Positions 1 to 10,570 of a stretch of 64,000 bases of DNA are shown here, piece after piece (positions within the stretch are counted from its first letter, which is position 1; every line of letters starts with the position of its first letter). The translations under genes and the position numbers were made by a program. This DNA is from Theocolax elegans (taxonomy: Eukaryota > Arthropoda > Insecta > Hymenoptera > Cerocephalidae). The stretch lies in assembly GCA_026168455.1 (NCBI GenBank), contig CM047425.1, positions 41,002,711-41,066,710 of the forward strand, given 5' to 3'. The notes below the pieces were generated by a model that made no database searches, was not told where the DNA came from, and worked only from the letters and a program-made list of their open reading frames with translations.

Positions 1-1
1 A

Positions 2-109
2 GATCCATTGTCGTTGTCGTCGGATCAGTCTTCCTCGTACGATTCCGCCACAGCTTTCGAGGATAACAGAGAGGGACGGGAGGAGGAGGAGGAGGAGAAA
101 GAGGGGTAG
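2..109 (+). CDS. C-terminal tail of an upstream ORF, acidic (partial)
   Basis: An open frame enters from the left edge and stops at a TAG at 107-109. It gives about 35 residues rich in Ser and Asp and ends in a run of Glu. It could be the end of the preceding viral gene, but 35 codons of low-complexity sequence is weak evidence. I do not recognise it. The stretch 110-254 up to the next start codon shows nothing else. Confidence 0.2.
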   Translation, partial: DPLSLSSDQSSSYDSATAFEDNREGREEEEEEKEG

Positions 110-254
110 CAGGAGCATGTAAAGGAGTTAAATTTTAGCGTTTTAAGAAAAAAATTGAAGAATAAAGATTTGCGAAAAAGGGGTAGGTCCGAAGATGAGG
201 GTGTTAACACATCTTTAGTTTTACGCAAATACCGCGGAAAACTGAACCGCTAAA

Positions 255-710
255 ATGGAGTCGTCTGACGAGAATAAGCAGCAAGAAAGAATAAGTGGCG
301 ACTATAGTGCACTCGACAATGTGATCAATGGAATGCCGTTTGAGCTACATCCACCGGGATATCAATTCTTGGGGCCCGGCACGCACGTTGAGGAACGTCT
401 GATGCGTGGTGAGAGGAGTATCAATCCACTTGATGCAGCCTGCCTCCAACACGATCTCACACACTCGGATGAAAATGTTGACCGTTGGCATGCCGATCGA
501 CGGTTAGCCGAACGTGCTTTTTCGAGAATGTTGTCTAAAAGTGCGGATGGCGAGGAGAAACCTGCAGCTATTATTACCGTATTTTGCATGGTCAGCAAGA
601 TTGTTGTCGACAAGATTTTCAGACGTCTCAAAAAGTGTATAAGACGTCATTTGCGACGGTATAGAAGATCAGTAGTAGATAAGGAAGAAGCAGATGAGGA
701 GAACGCTTGA
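255..710 (+). CDS. Phospholipase A2-like protein of the viral element
   Basis: A 151-residue protein. Residues about 28-80 resemble the small phospholipase A2 domain found in parvovirus capsid proteins and in many insect mobile-element proteins. A glycine-rich calcium-loop-like segment (YQFLGPGT, residues 36-43) is followed by Asp60 and a His-Asp pair (residues 66-67) in the position of the PLA2 catalytic motif. In parvoviruses this activity hydrolyses phospholipids to help the particle leave the endosome. A similar entry role here is inference. The C-terminal third is very basic (many Arg and Lys), which could bind DNA or membranes. The frame is intact. Its last 17 bases overlap the integrase start, typical of compact viral gene packing. 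Confidence 0.75.
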   Translation: MESSDENKQQERISGDYSALDNVINGMPFELHPPGYQFLGPGTHVEERLMRGERSINPLDAACLQHDLTHSDENVDRWHADRRLAERAFSRMLSKSADGEEKPAAIITVFCMVSKIVVDKIFRRLKKCIRRHLRRYRRSVVDKEEADEENA

Positions 711-1776
711 AAATTTGTATTACGGTTTACCGGGACCAACTGCCTACGCTGGTGGCGGTAAACTCTTGCACGAAACGCGTAAAAAATACCGTCCACAGGA
801 GGTGGACGAGTGGCTTGAAAGTCAAGATGCATATACTTTGCTCAAATTGGTGCGGCATCGATTTCCACGTCGAAAATACGCAGTTTTCAGTCCATACGAG
901 GTGTGGGAGGCCGATATGGCTGATTTCAGATCGTTAAAAACTTATAATGACGAGTACACGTACCTGCTCGTCGTTATAGATGTGCTGTCAAAGTACGCGT
1001 GGGTTTAGCCGCTCTTTGACAAGAGTACAAAGTCTGTTGCCGTGGCGCTTAAACGGATTCTCAGTGCGAATCAGGGTAAGTGTCCTCTGTACTTTCAAAC
1101 AGACCGGGGTAAAGAGTTTGTCGGACGCGAGGTTAGTCGGTTGCTGAAAAAGAATGGTATTACATATAGGACCGTGCGCGATCCTGACGTCAAAGCAGCG
1201 GTAGCTGAGCGATTTATTAGAACATTGAAGGGACGTATTTGGCGCTATTTTACCCACCTACATAATAGACGATACATTGATGTGTTGCAAGATGTGGTCA
1301 AGTCGTACAACGATTCGTGGCACAGTGATATAAGAATGCCACCTTCCACGGTAAATTTGCATAATGCGGCAAAAGCTCGGAAAAATTTGGCGCGACGCTA
1401 CACGCTAAAACGTGTACGACAGCCTAAATACCGTGTTGGTGACCTGGTACGGGTCAGTCGAGCAAAGACTGTCTTTAACAAAGCATACGAGGGCGGCTGG
1501 ACACTAGAGTTGTTTAAAATTGTACGTGTGGATAGAGCGCGATTGCCAGCTGTGTACATTTTGGAGGATCTCGCGGGTGAGCGAATTGACGGGTTCTTTT
1601 ACGAGCAGCAATTGAGCAGAGTACGAAAAGAGCTGACAAATTCGGTATTTGAAATTGATGAGGTACTTCGAAGTAGGAGTAAAGGCAATAAGAGACAATA
1701 CTTTGTCAGTTGGAAGGGGTATCCCGAGAAATTTAATTCCTGGGTGTCTGGCAAGGATTTGAAGAATTTACAATGA
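694..1776 (+). pseudogene. Chromodomain-containing integrase (transposon-derived, F54H12.3-like), stop codon inside
   Basis: A DDE-type integrase of the retroviral/Polinton kind, about 360 codons. The catalytic core shows the expected acidic residues: Asp74 in WEADMADF, a second Asp in QTDRGKEF, and the Glu of AERFIRTLKGR. Near the end (about 1620-1760) is a chromodomain-like block with YFVSWKGYP, which in related integrases is thought to guide insertion to particular chromatin. An in-frame TAG at 1006-1008 cuts the gene just after the first catalytic block, and the same frame then stays open to 1776. So this copy is probably dead, unless the stop is a sequencing error. The stop at 1774-1776 overlaps the next start codon. 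Confidence 0.85.
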
Positions 1777-2575
1777 AGGAGGAATTTTACATGACACTGC
1801 CGAGTAGTAGTAGCAGAAGTGTATTTCCGGAGAACACGGCTACACATTTTACGACACTGTTACCGCAAAATTTTTACTTGCACGGAGAGTGGTGTGTGGG
1901 TCTATATGAAATACAGATACCACTCACTTTCCAGCATATATCATCGGAGGTGGAGAGGGAGGAGGATGTCATTCACGAGAGGATATCGAAACGTCATCAA
2001 GTGCCGTTCAATGGTGTACGATTTGAATCGGTGAAGGAGAGAGTGTTACGGATGAAGCCTGAAGTATATCACGATATTGCGAGTCTCTTGGAGGAAATAA
2101 ACAGCCTTGATGGTGTGGAAGGCCATCTCACGTTTGAGGTTCAATGCGGCGGTTACATTCAAGTCACCTGTGCGTGTACAGAGGAGTGTGCAAATTACAT
2201 TCACACATTCACTCTGTCAAAAAAACTACGTAGAATACTGGGTCTGGAAAAAGAAAAAGTAATCTCGTGTTTGGGCGAGGAGGAGCATCGTGTTATCGGT
2301 AATCGTCCTACAAATCTGAGTAATGGAGTGCCAAATGTTTTGATGGTATATAGCAGTATCTGCCAGCCATATGTCACGGGTGACACAAACTTACGACTTC
2401 TGCGAGTTGTACCGTTACATTTGCAAAATTATACGTACGGTGCGACCGAGATAAGAGGTTTCGCACCAGTCATGTATCTACCACTACTCTCCTCGTCCTT
2501 CCAAACAATCGAGTTTGATATAAGAAATGAACAGGGTGAATCTGTACCATTTGACTATGGAACGTTGACCGTGAT
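1773..2575 (+). pseudogene. Penton-like minor capsid protein candidate, 5' part (interrupted by hAT)
   Basis: A 267-codon open frame beginning MKEEFYMTLPSSSS. Proteins with this FYMTLPS-type start, rich in beta-strand-like segments, sit next to the integrase and major capsid genes in many insect and cnidarian elements of this type. Assigning it as the single-jelly-roll penton equivalent is inference from position and size. It starts in ATGA overlap with the integrase stop. The frame runs into the hAT transposon at 2576; everything after that in the open frame (to 2774) is transposon sequence, not viral. The remaining few codons of the gene lie at 56661-56685. Confidence 0.6.
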
Positions 2576-2705
2576 TAGGCATGTGCAGGAGCCGGCTCGA
2601 GCCGAGCTACGAGCTACGAGCTTCCGAGCTTCGGAGCCGGCTCGAGCTGGCTCCGGAGCTCGAGCTGGTTCCAGCTGGGTTAAAGGCTTCTATAGCTGTG
2701 TCTAC
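2576..2705 (+). repeat. hAT left terminal and subterminal repeats
   Basis: After the 12-bp terminus comes about 100 bp of GC-rich sequence built from GAGCCGGCTCGAGC-like units, then a block that pairs with the right end of the transposon. Subterminal arrays like this commonly bind hAT transposase. Confidence 0.7.
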
Positions 2706-2712
2706 ACTCTAA

Positions 2713-3169
2713 CAAGGGAAGTACATGACCTCCGGGAAACGGATCTTATCCTAACTTTGGTATGTCTTTTATAATATAAAAATATGAAGAAAGCCAAGTT
2801 ATCTCTTGCCAATTGCCACTTTTACGGAAGTTATTCGACATCCAATAATAATAGCAGTAAAAATTACTTCCAATTCGGTCGCTTATAACTCAAAAACAAA
2901 TAAAGATAAACAATCGAACTAAAAACCAGAAGAAAGTTGAGTTCAAGTAGATATGGTTTGAAAAAAAAGAAACTCAAATTGCTTAATTTGAAGCAAAGTT
3001 ATGAAGAAAATAAGAAATTGAAGATTATTATTATTATTGGAAGTCGAACAACTTCCGTAAAAGTGGCCATTGGCAAGAGATAACTTGGCTTTCTTCATAT
3101 TTTTATATTATAATAGACATACCAAAGTTAGGATAAGATCCGTTTCCCGGAGGTCATGTACTTCCCTTG
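2713..3169. mobile_element. Long-TIR MITE, copy 1 (457 bp)
   Basis: The sequence begins CAAGGGAAGTACATGACC and ends with its complement. The inverted arms run for about 125 bp on each side. Flanking TAA at 2710-2712 and 3170-3172 is a 3-bp target duplication. There is no coding capacity. Its central part resembles the element at 53744-54421, so both belong to one family. The superfamily is uncertain: a 3-bp duplication fits PIF/Harbinger or CACTA-like elements. Confidence 0.8.
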
Positions 3170-3482
3170 TAAGTCTAAAAGTGTAAAATTTGGAAGTCAA
3201 AAGATTAAAACGTTCAATTTAATCTTTACAAAATAATAAAAACAAGATTTTACACTTTACAAAGATTAAAATATGGAATTTACACTTTACGAAGATGAAA
3301 TAATGAAATTTACACTTTTGCAAAACATTAAACGATATATTTTCAACTGTGTAAAGTGTAAAAAAGTAAATTTTAATTGTAAATTATAATTTAATTAAAT
3401 AATGATTAATTACCCTATAATTCTGAGCTCCTCTCCGGGGAGCACAATTTAAATATAAGTTTCGATATAACTATGATTAAAT
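3170..3482. other. AT-rich spacer with degenerate repeats
   Basis: Between 3180 and 3370 there are several degenerate copies of a motif around AATTTACACTTT, spaced 25-50 bp apart. No open frame or other signal was seen. Confidence 0.4.
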
Positions 3483-3560
3483 GTCACGAAAGCCGTGAGC
3501 GCTAAAGGCGTATGCAGTTTTCAGTAACCATGAGGTCTCGGGTTCAAATCCTGAGATTCA
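3483..3560 (+). pseudogene. tRNA-Leu-like pseudogene or SINE head
   Basis: A D-arm-like block with GCC and GGC pairing across GTGAGCGCTAAA is followed about 40 bases later by a clear T-arm: a 5-bp stem (CTCGG with CTGAG) closing GTTCAAATC, which matches a Pol III B box. The layout and the GCC...GGC D stem resemble tRNA-Leu. A long T run follows (from about 3562), as at a Pol III terminator. The acceptor stem does not pair, so this is a relic or the head of a tRNA-derived SINE rather than a working tRNA. Confidence 0.45.
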
Positions 3561-4577
3561 AATTTTTTTTTTTATGTATCTAACACTTTTATTACGTAAA
3601 TTCCATAAATAATAACTATTTTAATAATTAACTAGCAACAAATACCTCGGTCGCTCACGCTCCCTCGGTCGATTTAAACTTTTGATTTATTTTGTTGTAT
3701 CAATATTAATTATTAGGAAAACATTTTAACTATATGAAGTTATAAAGTTTTTAGATTTAATTTTTCATTTTCAAAGTTTAGATAAATATAATAAATTATA
3801 ACTAAGTAATAATAATCTTACATATTTGTTAACATTTATTATTGTCTATTTTTTTAATGCACATAATTACAATGATAATTGGATTTTATTATTCTTCAAT
3901 TAAAACACTCTTTGATTTTATATTATTATTATTATTCTTATGGCGTTGTCCAACCTTATTTCCTTTGTAATTATTATATGTGAAAAAATAAATAAAATTA
4001 CAATTGTATGAATAATATTAAAAAAAGATAATTAGGTAACATTTAATTTATGCACATTTAGATTTTACATGTATATATGGGTAATTTCTCGTAAATTGAT
4101 CATGTCAAAAAATAAAAATCATGAAAAATAGAAAATTTCATTAAATAAAAATTTACAATAAAATTTTATTTATAATTATTAATGATTGATTTTCACCTAT
4201 CGATTGCTCAACATTTGGAGGATAAAAGTTCTATATATATAAAAAAAAAATAAAATTAAAATCAATTTATTATTTTTTAATTTATTTATTTATTTATTTA
4301 TTTTTTATTATTTTTTTTAAAATAAATTAAATGTTAAAAATATATAATAGAAAAAATTAAAGTTAAAGTTAAAGTTAAATAAAAATTAAATTCCATCAAA
4401 AACCTTTCTCCCTTTCTGTGACGTCAATTTATTTGTGTGACGTAATTGTCGATGTGACGATATTTTTTGATAAATAGATGTATCACATGTTTTTTGACGC
4501 ACTGTTGGGGGTTAATGTTTTTAGTTGTTTTTTAAAAGGGGTAAAATTTGAAGGGGGAAGGGATGGTGGTATGGGGT
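3561..4577. other. AT-rich non-coding stretch
   Basis: Very AT-rich sequence with simple runs (for example TTTA repeats near 4280 and TAAAGT repeats near 4360). One palindromic TGACGTCA lies near 4420. No gene or mobile-element signature could be supported. Confidence 0.5.
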
Positions 4578-4794
4578 GTACCCTGACCATCTAGACATCG
4601 TCTTCAGGAAGTGACAATTTTTTTTGCATATTCAAGCAGGGTGGCACACTACTTACCAGTAGACGATGTCCAGATGACCCGGAGGTCACCCTGACCACCT
4701 GGACATCGTCTTCAGGAAGTGACAATTTTTTTTGCATATTCAAGCAGGGTGGTACACTACTTACCAGTAGACGATGTCCAGATGACCCGGAGGT
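4578..4794 (-). repeat. 108-bp tandem repeat, two copies
   Basis: Two head-to-tail copies of a unit containing ACATCGTCTTCAGGAAGTG, a run of T, GCATATTCAAGCAGGGTGG and GTAGACGATGTCCAGATGACC. Each unit contains an internal inverted repeat (GACGATGTCC against GGACATCGTC). The same unit occurs in the opposite orientation at 29705-29957, on the other side of LTR element A, and a partial copy lies at 5130-5185. Confidence 0.8.
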
Positions 4795-5350
4795 AAAAAA
4801 AATAAATCAACAACATAACAATTCAAAAATTGAAGCAGCATATTTAAAGCGTAGCGCTAATATTGCTAAGTTTTTAACAAAGCGTTAAAAATAAATTAAT
4901 TAATAAAGAAAATCATATCTAAAGTGCACACTTAATTCAAATATTTACAAATATACATATAAGCAGCACATTTAAAGAGTAGCGCTCAAAATTTCAAAAT
5001 AAATGAACAATATATATTGAACAAAATATATGAACTGAACAAAATATATGAACACTATATGTCAGTCCCAAGCCTGTAATCGCAGAGGGAAAATGAAATT
5101 AAACAAAAAAATTATAAAACAAAAATATAATGTCACTTCCCGAGGACGATGTCCAGGTTGTCAGGATGACCTCCAGGTCAACTACCCATCCTCCATTAAT
5201 TCCCTCACCTTACCCTATTTTAACTCTTTTTAAAAAACTCAAGTTCATGATAATGAGTCAATAAATGAAAATGCTACTTCTCATTTAAAAAAAAAAATTA
5301 GATGTTATTGCAGAACTTAAGAGTAAACAAAAAAAAAAAATAAAAATGAT
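4795..5350. other. AT-rich stretch with a partial repeat unit
   Basis: Contains a third, partial and inverted unit of the 108-bp repeat at about 5130-5185. Otherwise A-rich sequence leading into the Helitron-like fragment. No other feature was seen. Confidence 0.4.
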
Positions 5351-5537
5351 ATGTATGATGGTAAAATAGCAAATAATTATTTTAATGAATCTTTAATAGT
5401 TGAAAATTATTTTGGTACAATGTCTGAAATTTATAAATATTGCCATGCAAAACATTTTTCATGTGAATACAATAAAAATAAATTATTTTCAAGTTGTTGT
5501 CAAATGGGTAAAGTAATGCTACCTGACAATCCTACAT
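5351..5537 (+). pseudogene. Helitron replicase/helicase fragment, first part
   Basis: Sixty-two codons ending in an insertion. The stretch with YCHAKHFSCE, two adjacent Cys and GKVMLP resembles the conserved N-terminal Helitron-like domain found upstream of the Rep/helicase region. The upstream part is A-rich and its start is unclear. The fragment is cut at 5538 by a TIR element, and the same reading frame resumes at 7146 after one copy of the 4-bp duplication. Only this small region of the Helitron protein remains. Confidence 0.6.
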
Positions 5538-7141
5538 GGGTGAAAATCATCTAACGTGAACATTTGACGTTGTGATATGCAAGAAAACAAAATGAAAAAA
5601 ATCATATATTTTTGGTTTCTCTGGACCAATTACAGTTTCTAGAGTACCTGTTTACAGTGGGCATACAGGATCAGTTGATTTACTCAACGTATTGAAGATT
5701 TTTAATTTTTACATTCCAGGGGAATTACATATATTTTGATATATAAAACATAAACATCTTGAATACATCCCTAATACAAAATCTCACGTGAGATCTCAAG
5801 TGAGATTTCATGCCAAAATCTCATGTGATATTTCAATTGGAGGTGTTTAAATTTGCTAAATAATAAAAAATCAATTTCTCACGTGAGATTTTGTAATAGG
5901 GATAGAAAGTTTTAATAAACATATTTTATGGAGTATACATTGAATATAACTATACCTAATTGATAATAACAATAAAAAAAATTAATTAACAAATTCTTCC
6001 ATTTATAAAATATATGCAATGTTTCCATATAATCAATTTAACATAATTTTTATATTTGTAATATAAATTATATATTTTTATTATTTCTTTTAGTAGTGAC
6101 TTCTTTTATCTTAAATAACAATTTTACTCTATTTCTGAGTTTTATTTTCGTACGAGATCGACCCTAATTGATAATGTTCACATTGTCTATTCAAATTACA
6201 TTCGTAACAACTTAATTCATTAAAATTAATTTTTGGGGCTCACATCTACTCCATTTCCATTGATGGGCTCGGATAGTTCCTTTGAATGGAGAAAACAATT
6301 GTTAAGAAAAAATGTTTATTTTTAGTCATTTTTAGTCAAAACAGTAAAGCATGTAATGATCAGCATCGATTATTTGTTATAAAAGAAATTTGGACAGGGG
6401 ATGTTACATGCCAGGGGAGATTACATAGATTGTTTTTTAAATTTTATTACGTTAACATTCAAAATTTCCACATCGGAATAATACTGTTTTTATGTAGTTA
6501 CTTTATCTGAAATTTACTCTATGAATTGGTTTTAAAAAATTTATTAGTTTTCCAATTATACTCTACCAGAGGAATTACATTAAAAAAGGTAACCGCTGAA
6601 TTACCACAAAAACATGCCCGTATTTTTTGCATAACATCATGAAATATTAAAAATAAAATTTTTATCTCTAAAGTAAACCAAAAGTTAACAATTTCACCTG
6701 GTCAGAAAAATGTTTTATGTTTACAATTAATTTTAAAGACATTAATCATAACACAGCTATTATTAATAACAAGTTTGTTACAAAGTTCAGCAAGTTCAGT
6801 GCACTTCAAAAATCAGTAAATGTTCAGATTTTCAACTTGATTTTAATTGTGGTTATCAAAATGAACAATTAAGTTTTAAACCCGTTTTTGAAATAAAGAA
6901 ATACGCCTATAATCGCACCAGTTAATATGCGATTATGGCCTTCTTACAGCCAGGGGACGTTACATTTCAAACTTTAAGCAACTTAAACTTGGCAATAAAA
7001 TCAACTTTTATCAAGTTTCACGGCTGACTTACATTAAATTACATATATTGTACTTAGAATATATTATTCGTAATTTTATATATGATATAATGGGATATAT
7101 TTCACTATTACACAATTGTGCACGTTAGATGATTTTCACCC
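5538..7141. mobile_element. 1.6-kb TIR DNA transposon inserted in the Helitron fragment
   Basis: Terminal inverted repeats of about 21 bp: it begins GGGTGAAAATCATCTAACGTG and ends with the complement. ACAT at 5534-5537 and 7142-7145 is a 4-bp target duplication. Removing the element restores the Helitron reading frame, which confirms the boundaries. No convincing transposase was seen; the open frame at 6286-6510 matches nothing I know. A motif close to CCAGGGGAnnTTACAT recurs near 5718, 6408, 6570 and 6950. Superfamily unassigned. Confidence 0.75.
5769..5901. mobile_element. Small MITE (133 bp)
   Basis: Inverted ends of 25 bp with one mismatch: CCCTAATACAAAATCTCACG on the left and the complement of CCCTATTACAAAATCTCACG on the right. 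Further internal copies of CTCACGTGAGAT-like sequence allow it to fold into a hairpin. It lies inside the 1.6-kb TIR element. No clear target duplication was seen. Confidence 0.65.
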
Positions 7142-7145
7142 ACAT

Positions 7146-7240
7146 ATCCAAAAGAATTAAAAAATTTGATTATAGGTAATTCGAAATATAGTACGAATTT
7201 TCGTCAAAACATAAGACAATACAACAATTCTTTAGCTTAA
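7146..7240 (+). pseudogene. Helitron replicase/helicase fragment, second part
   Basis: About 31 codons in the frame that continues from 5537. The stretch with PKELKNLIIG and NFRQNIRQYNNSLA matches the segment that normally follows the GKVxLP block in Helitron replicases. Similarity ends near 7240. From 7241 to 7483 the sequence is AT-rich with short inverted motifs around ACAATATTGTAGCAATATG (7305-7360) and no further coding signal. Confidence 0.6.
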
Positions 7241-7488
7241 ATTATTATCCTCATTAATGCGTTCAGTAATTAATAAAATACTAAAATCAGACAATGTATG
7301 TTGACAATATTGTAGCAATATGACATTATTCCAACAATATCGCTGCAATATGAAGTGCTGTCTGGGTAGGAATGTATCTATTCCTTTATACCTAATGAGT
7401 ATTTTCATAACCTTGCATTTTTTTAGAAAAGAAAGTTTTGGAAACAAGATTGTACTCTATTCTAATTCAAGGGAAAAAAATTATAGTG

Positions 7489-9213
7489 TGTCACATCCAG
7501 ACTTGCACCAATTACTATAAAAAATATTACAAGAAGGCAAATGGTTAATAAACCATTCGCGTTCCTTTCGCTCTTGTTTGACTAGGACTAGCCTTACGTC
7601 TCCGGGAGTAGCGAGCGAAGTTATTTTGAGAGTAGAGATGCAGGATATAATGCGGGATAAATAAAATAATATATGTTTTATTTCGTATCAATCATGCATT
7701 ATTTATTTAAATATAATATGCTGTTTTCCTTTAAATTAAATTATTACAGCTTTTTAATGGGCAAAAATACATAAATTCACACTATTTTATTTACAATTGC
7801 ATAAATTTATTTAAGTCAAATAAAGATCTTAATTTTGATTAAATAAACAATTGTGCGGCAAACACGTTAGCACATTACAGAATAAAATATTCGCAAGGTT
7901 ATTTTATTATAAACATTAATAATCAATAATTGAAATAAGAATCATTATAAATAAATGCAGATAAAATAAAAAAATGGTTGTCGTTTAAAACATGAATTAT
8001 AGTTAATGAATTGCAATTCTAACCGTGAATATTTCAAATCAAATGCAATGTGACGAATAATTATTATAAATAAATTGTAATATATAATAATAATTGTTCT
8101 AAAAGAAAACGGTTGGTTCAGCAATCGAAATAACATAAAATATCAGGTTTGCCTTTACGAATAATACAAGCGTATAGATAGCCGAAAAGAATATACCTTA
8201 AGTACCCAAATATATAGATATATATATGTATATATATATATATATGTGTGTGTATATTCGGTGAGGAACGAAGGTCCGCCTTGAACGTGGGTAGCGGTGT
8301 CAGATTGCCGGATAATGTCCTGCTAGACCTGCGGGCGTCGACGTTAGATGTGTATGCTGTTGGAGCTCGACGATTTCCAGATGTCGAAGTCTTAGTTCCT
8401 CGACTATGGCTTGTAGATGTCAATGATACGTCTCGATTCCTCTCGTGATTTTTAATGCGTATTACTTTAAAGTTCAAGTAGCAGAGCCACGCCCTCGGAT
8501 AAAAATCAAAGAGTTGACCAGCAGAGCTTCGCGTTGCGAAAGCTTTAGATGAAAAATTAGGAGTGCCTGTGTCTCTTCTGGGTCCTCTTTATATACACTA
8601 AAATCCTATGCATCTGTCCTTGTCTTATGCTTCGCCTTGTCTTACACTTTGCCTTATATGGAGATTGTGTAAGTAGTTCTCGATTTTTCTGTGCTTGCAC
8701 CCGATTGGACCGTTAGATGTGCGTAATTAAAAATTATCGAATCCCATGCATTTTCTGTATCGCTTCGTAGTTGATTCGGAGAATTTTCTGTCCCCCTTTT
8801 ATTACTGCGACGTTATCCAAAGAACGGCTTAATTTATTACTTCCTTCTAATGCTCGAATTGTCTAGTCGATGTTTCCCATTGCCGGTTCTTCTCCAAGCA
8901 TTGATTTTATAGTGCAGTACAAAAAAACTCTTGCGCAACCCTTCGTTTCGATCTCACTATCGGCGATCCCGCTTATATGCGTATTGGCTTCTAATAATAT
9001 CTTTAACTCTACTTATCAGTCTCTATTTCGTTTGAAACACTCGTAAACTAATCTGTCTCTTAGCTCTATAAATTATATTTTATATTACTGCACTTACTTA
9101 GAACCATTCCTTATCAACGTTATTTCGTTTTTCTTCTACGCCGTAATTTTATTCTAAACTACGCAGTACTTTTGTATGAAAAATAATAATATAATTTTCG
9201 TCGGGACGCGACA
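7489..9213 (-). repeat. Element A 3' LTR
   Basis: Read on the minus strand it starts TGTCGCGTCCCG and ends GGATGTGACA, giving the usual TGTC...GACA ends. It is preceded by a polypurine tract. It contains a (TA)n stretch near 8215-8250. Apparent ORFs within it also occur in the 5' LTR and look fortuitous. Confidence 0.93.
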
Positions 9214-9229
9214 ACTCCCCCCCTTTTTT
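9214..9229 (-). other. Element A polypurine tract
   Basis: On the minus strand this reads AAAAAAGGGGGGGAGT directly before the 3' LTR. This is the expected primer site for plus-strand DNA synthesis. Confidence 0.85.
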
Positions 9230-10203
9230 AAAAACGACGCCCTCGTCGTTAAACAAAATTATTATTATATTATTATTTCTTTTGACATAAGATAACATAC
9301 TTAATTTTAAATTATAAACATTATTTCGATTAATTTTTCTTTATTTCTTATGGTGAGCTTTATAAACCATATTACAATTATTTCTTTCGTAGTTCAACTT
9401 TGTTTATTATTATTTTTCGTTACACCTATTACATTATTTCGAACCGTTTAACAGTATTGATATAGTTCACCTATAAAAATAGAAGCTAAAAAATATAAAG
9501 GGTTTTATTATTACAATTTTTATTCTAGATATTCCGAAAAATTGTATAATTTTTATTAAATGTGTTTTCTGTATATAAAGAATTTATTCTTCTTTTGTTT
9601 TTACTCCTAATTTTTAGTATTCATCAATTCGTGTTAAAAATATATGTTATTTGTATTTTTCTTGTTCTCGTATCCATTTTTTTTTTACAAAAGTTACAAT
9701 TTTCTTTGATAATATTTGAATGCTTACGTATTCTTTCTGAAATACAAATTAAGAGTTATCCATTAGTATATATATTTTTTTGCTTAGTCTATTAATAATT
9801 GCAGCGTAATGAACTGTTATAGCGAGATGGAAAAAGGAAAAGAGAGAGAAAGAAAGAAAAAAAAATTTATTTTGATGCAATACAGACCCTCGCTTCAATG
9901 TAGACCTGCTTAGTAATCTTTCCTTAACGTAAGGTTAGTAGGAGCGAAGAAATTAAATATTTCTTCGCTCCCCCTCCCCCCCTCTTGAAACGTAACGAAA
10001 ACGTTGAAAACAGCTATTCAAGGCTCTCGTTATGAGTTTTTTTTTTTCGGCTATTATAAACAAAGAATCACTTTGACTTATTTATTACTCTCAAGTACCC
10101 TTCCTAGTTCTGTCAATAATAAACGTTTTCGTTGGTCGCTTGAATTTTTCCAAGTAATCTTTTATACCCTAGTAAATTATTTTCCCTTAGTGCGATAAGG
10201 TTT
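9230..10203. other. Element A 3' region without ORFs
   Basis: AT-rich sequence between the polypurine tract and the antisense promoter. Only short T-rich open frames are present, such as 9562-9795, and these look fortuitous. A repeated phrase TTCTTCGCTCC and its complement lie near 9935-9972. Confidence 0.5.
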
Positions 10204-10242
10204 CATTTAAATACGGGTGGCTCCTTGCATTTTTTCGTCAGT
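10204..10242 (+). promoter_or_regulatory. Candidate antisense promoter (TATA box plus initiator)
   Basis: A TTTAAATA box at 10206-10213 lies 34 bases before the A of TCAGT (10238-10242), the consensus arthropod initiator. It faces the plus strand, opposite to gag and pol, and precedes a spliceable leader and the acidic ORF at 10571. Confidence 0.5.
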
Positions 10243-10570
10243 ATACGTCAGGCAGTGATTCTATCCGTTTCTTCAAGGTTTCTCGTCCCTATTTTTTTAC
10301 TAAGTAAGTGTTTTTATTGTTACTATTATTATCATCTCTTTTTGTTGCTTACTATTATTTTTTATTATTTTTTTGTTATAATAAGAAAAATAGTGTATCT
10401 CTTATATAAGAGAATATTTATCTTTTTTTTTTCTTCTACGTATTTTATTTATTATTTTTTTATATAAAAAATTTGCTTTTGTCGTTAAGGTTTTATTATA
10501 TATTTTTTTGCATGTATGTTTTTATATTTATTTCCCTAATGCTAAGTATGTATTTTTTTATGTTTTCAGG

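Larger units (their letters stand above)
1..2575 (+). mobile_element. Polinton/adintovirus-like endogenous viral element, left part
   Basis: This segment carries tightly packed plus-strand genes: a PLA2-like protein, a retroviral-type integrase with a chromodomain, and a capsid-type protein. The first two overlap by 17 bases and the next pair by 4. The set and order match the 'F54H12.3-like integrase' gene clusters of animal genomes, which belong to Polinton/Maverick- and adintovirus-type elements. The segment stops at an 8-bp target duplication (2568-2575) where a hAT transposon begins, and the same element resumes at 56661. No terminal inverted repeat, PolB or ATPase gene is visible, so the true left end probably lies before position 1. 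The integrase has a stop codon, so this copy is decayed. Confidence 0.8.

Noticed and set aside
25..228. Minus-strand ORF at the left edge
   Set aside because: Low-complexity Ser run from the complement of GAG repeats; no support.
4415..4430. TGACGTCA palindrome as a regulatory site
   Set aside because: A single 8-bp match in 64 kb is not enough evidence without a nearby gene.
8118..8477. Minus-strand 119-codon ORF in the element A LTR (also at 28461-28820)
   Set aside because: It repeats in both LTRs, contains translated (TA)n microsatellite and has no recognisable domain.
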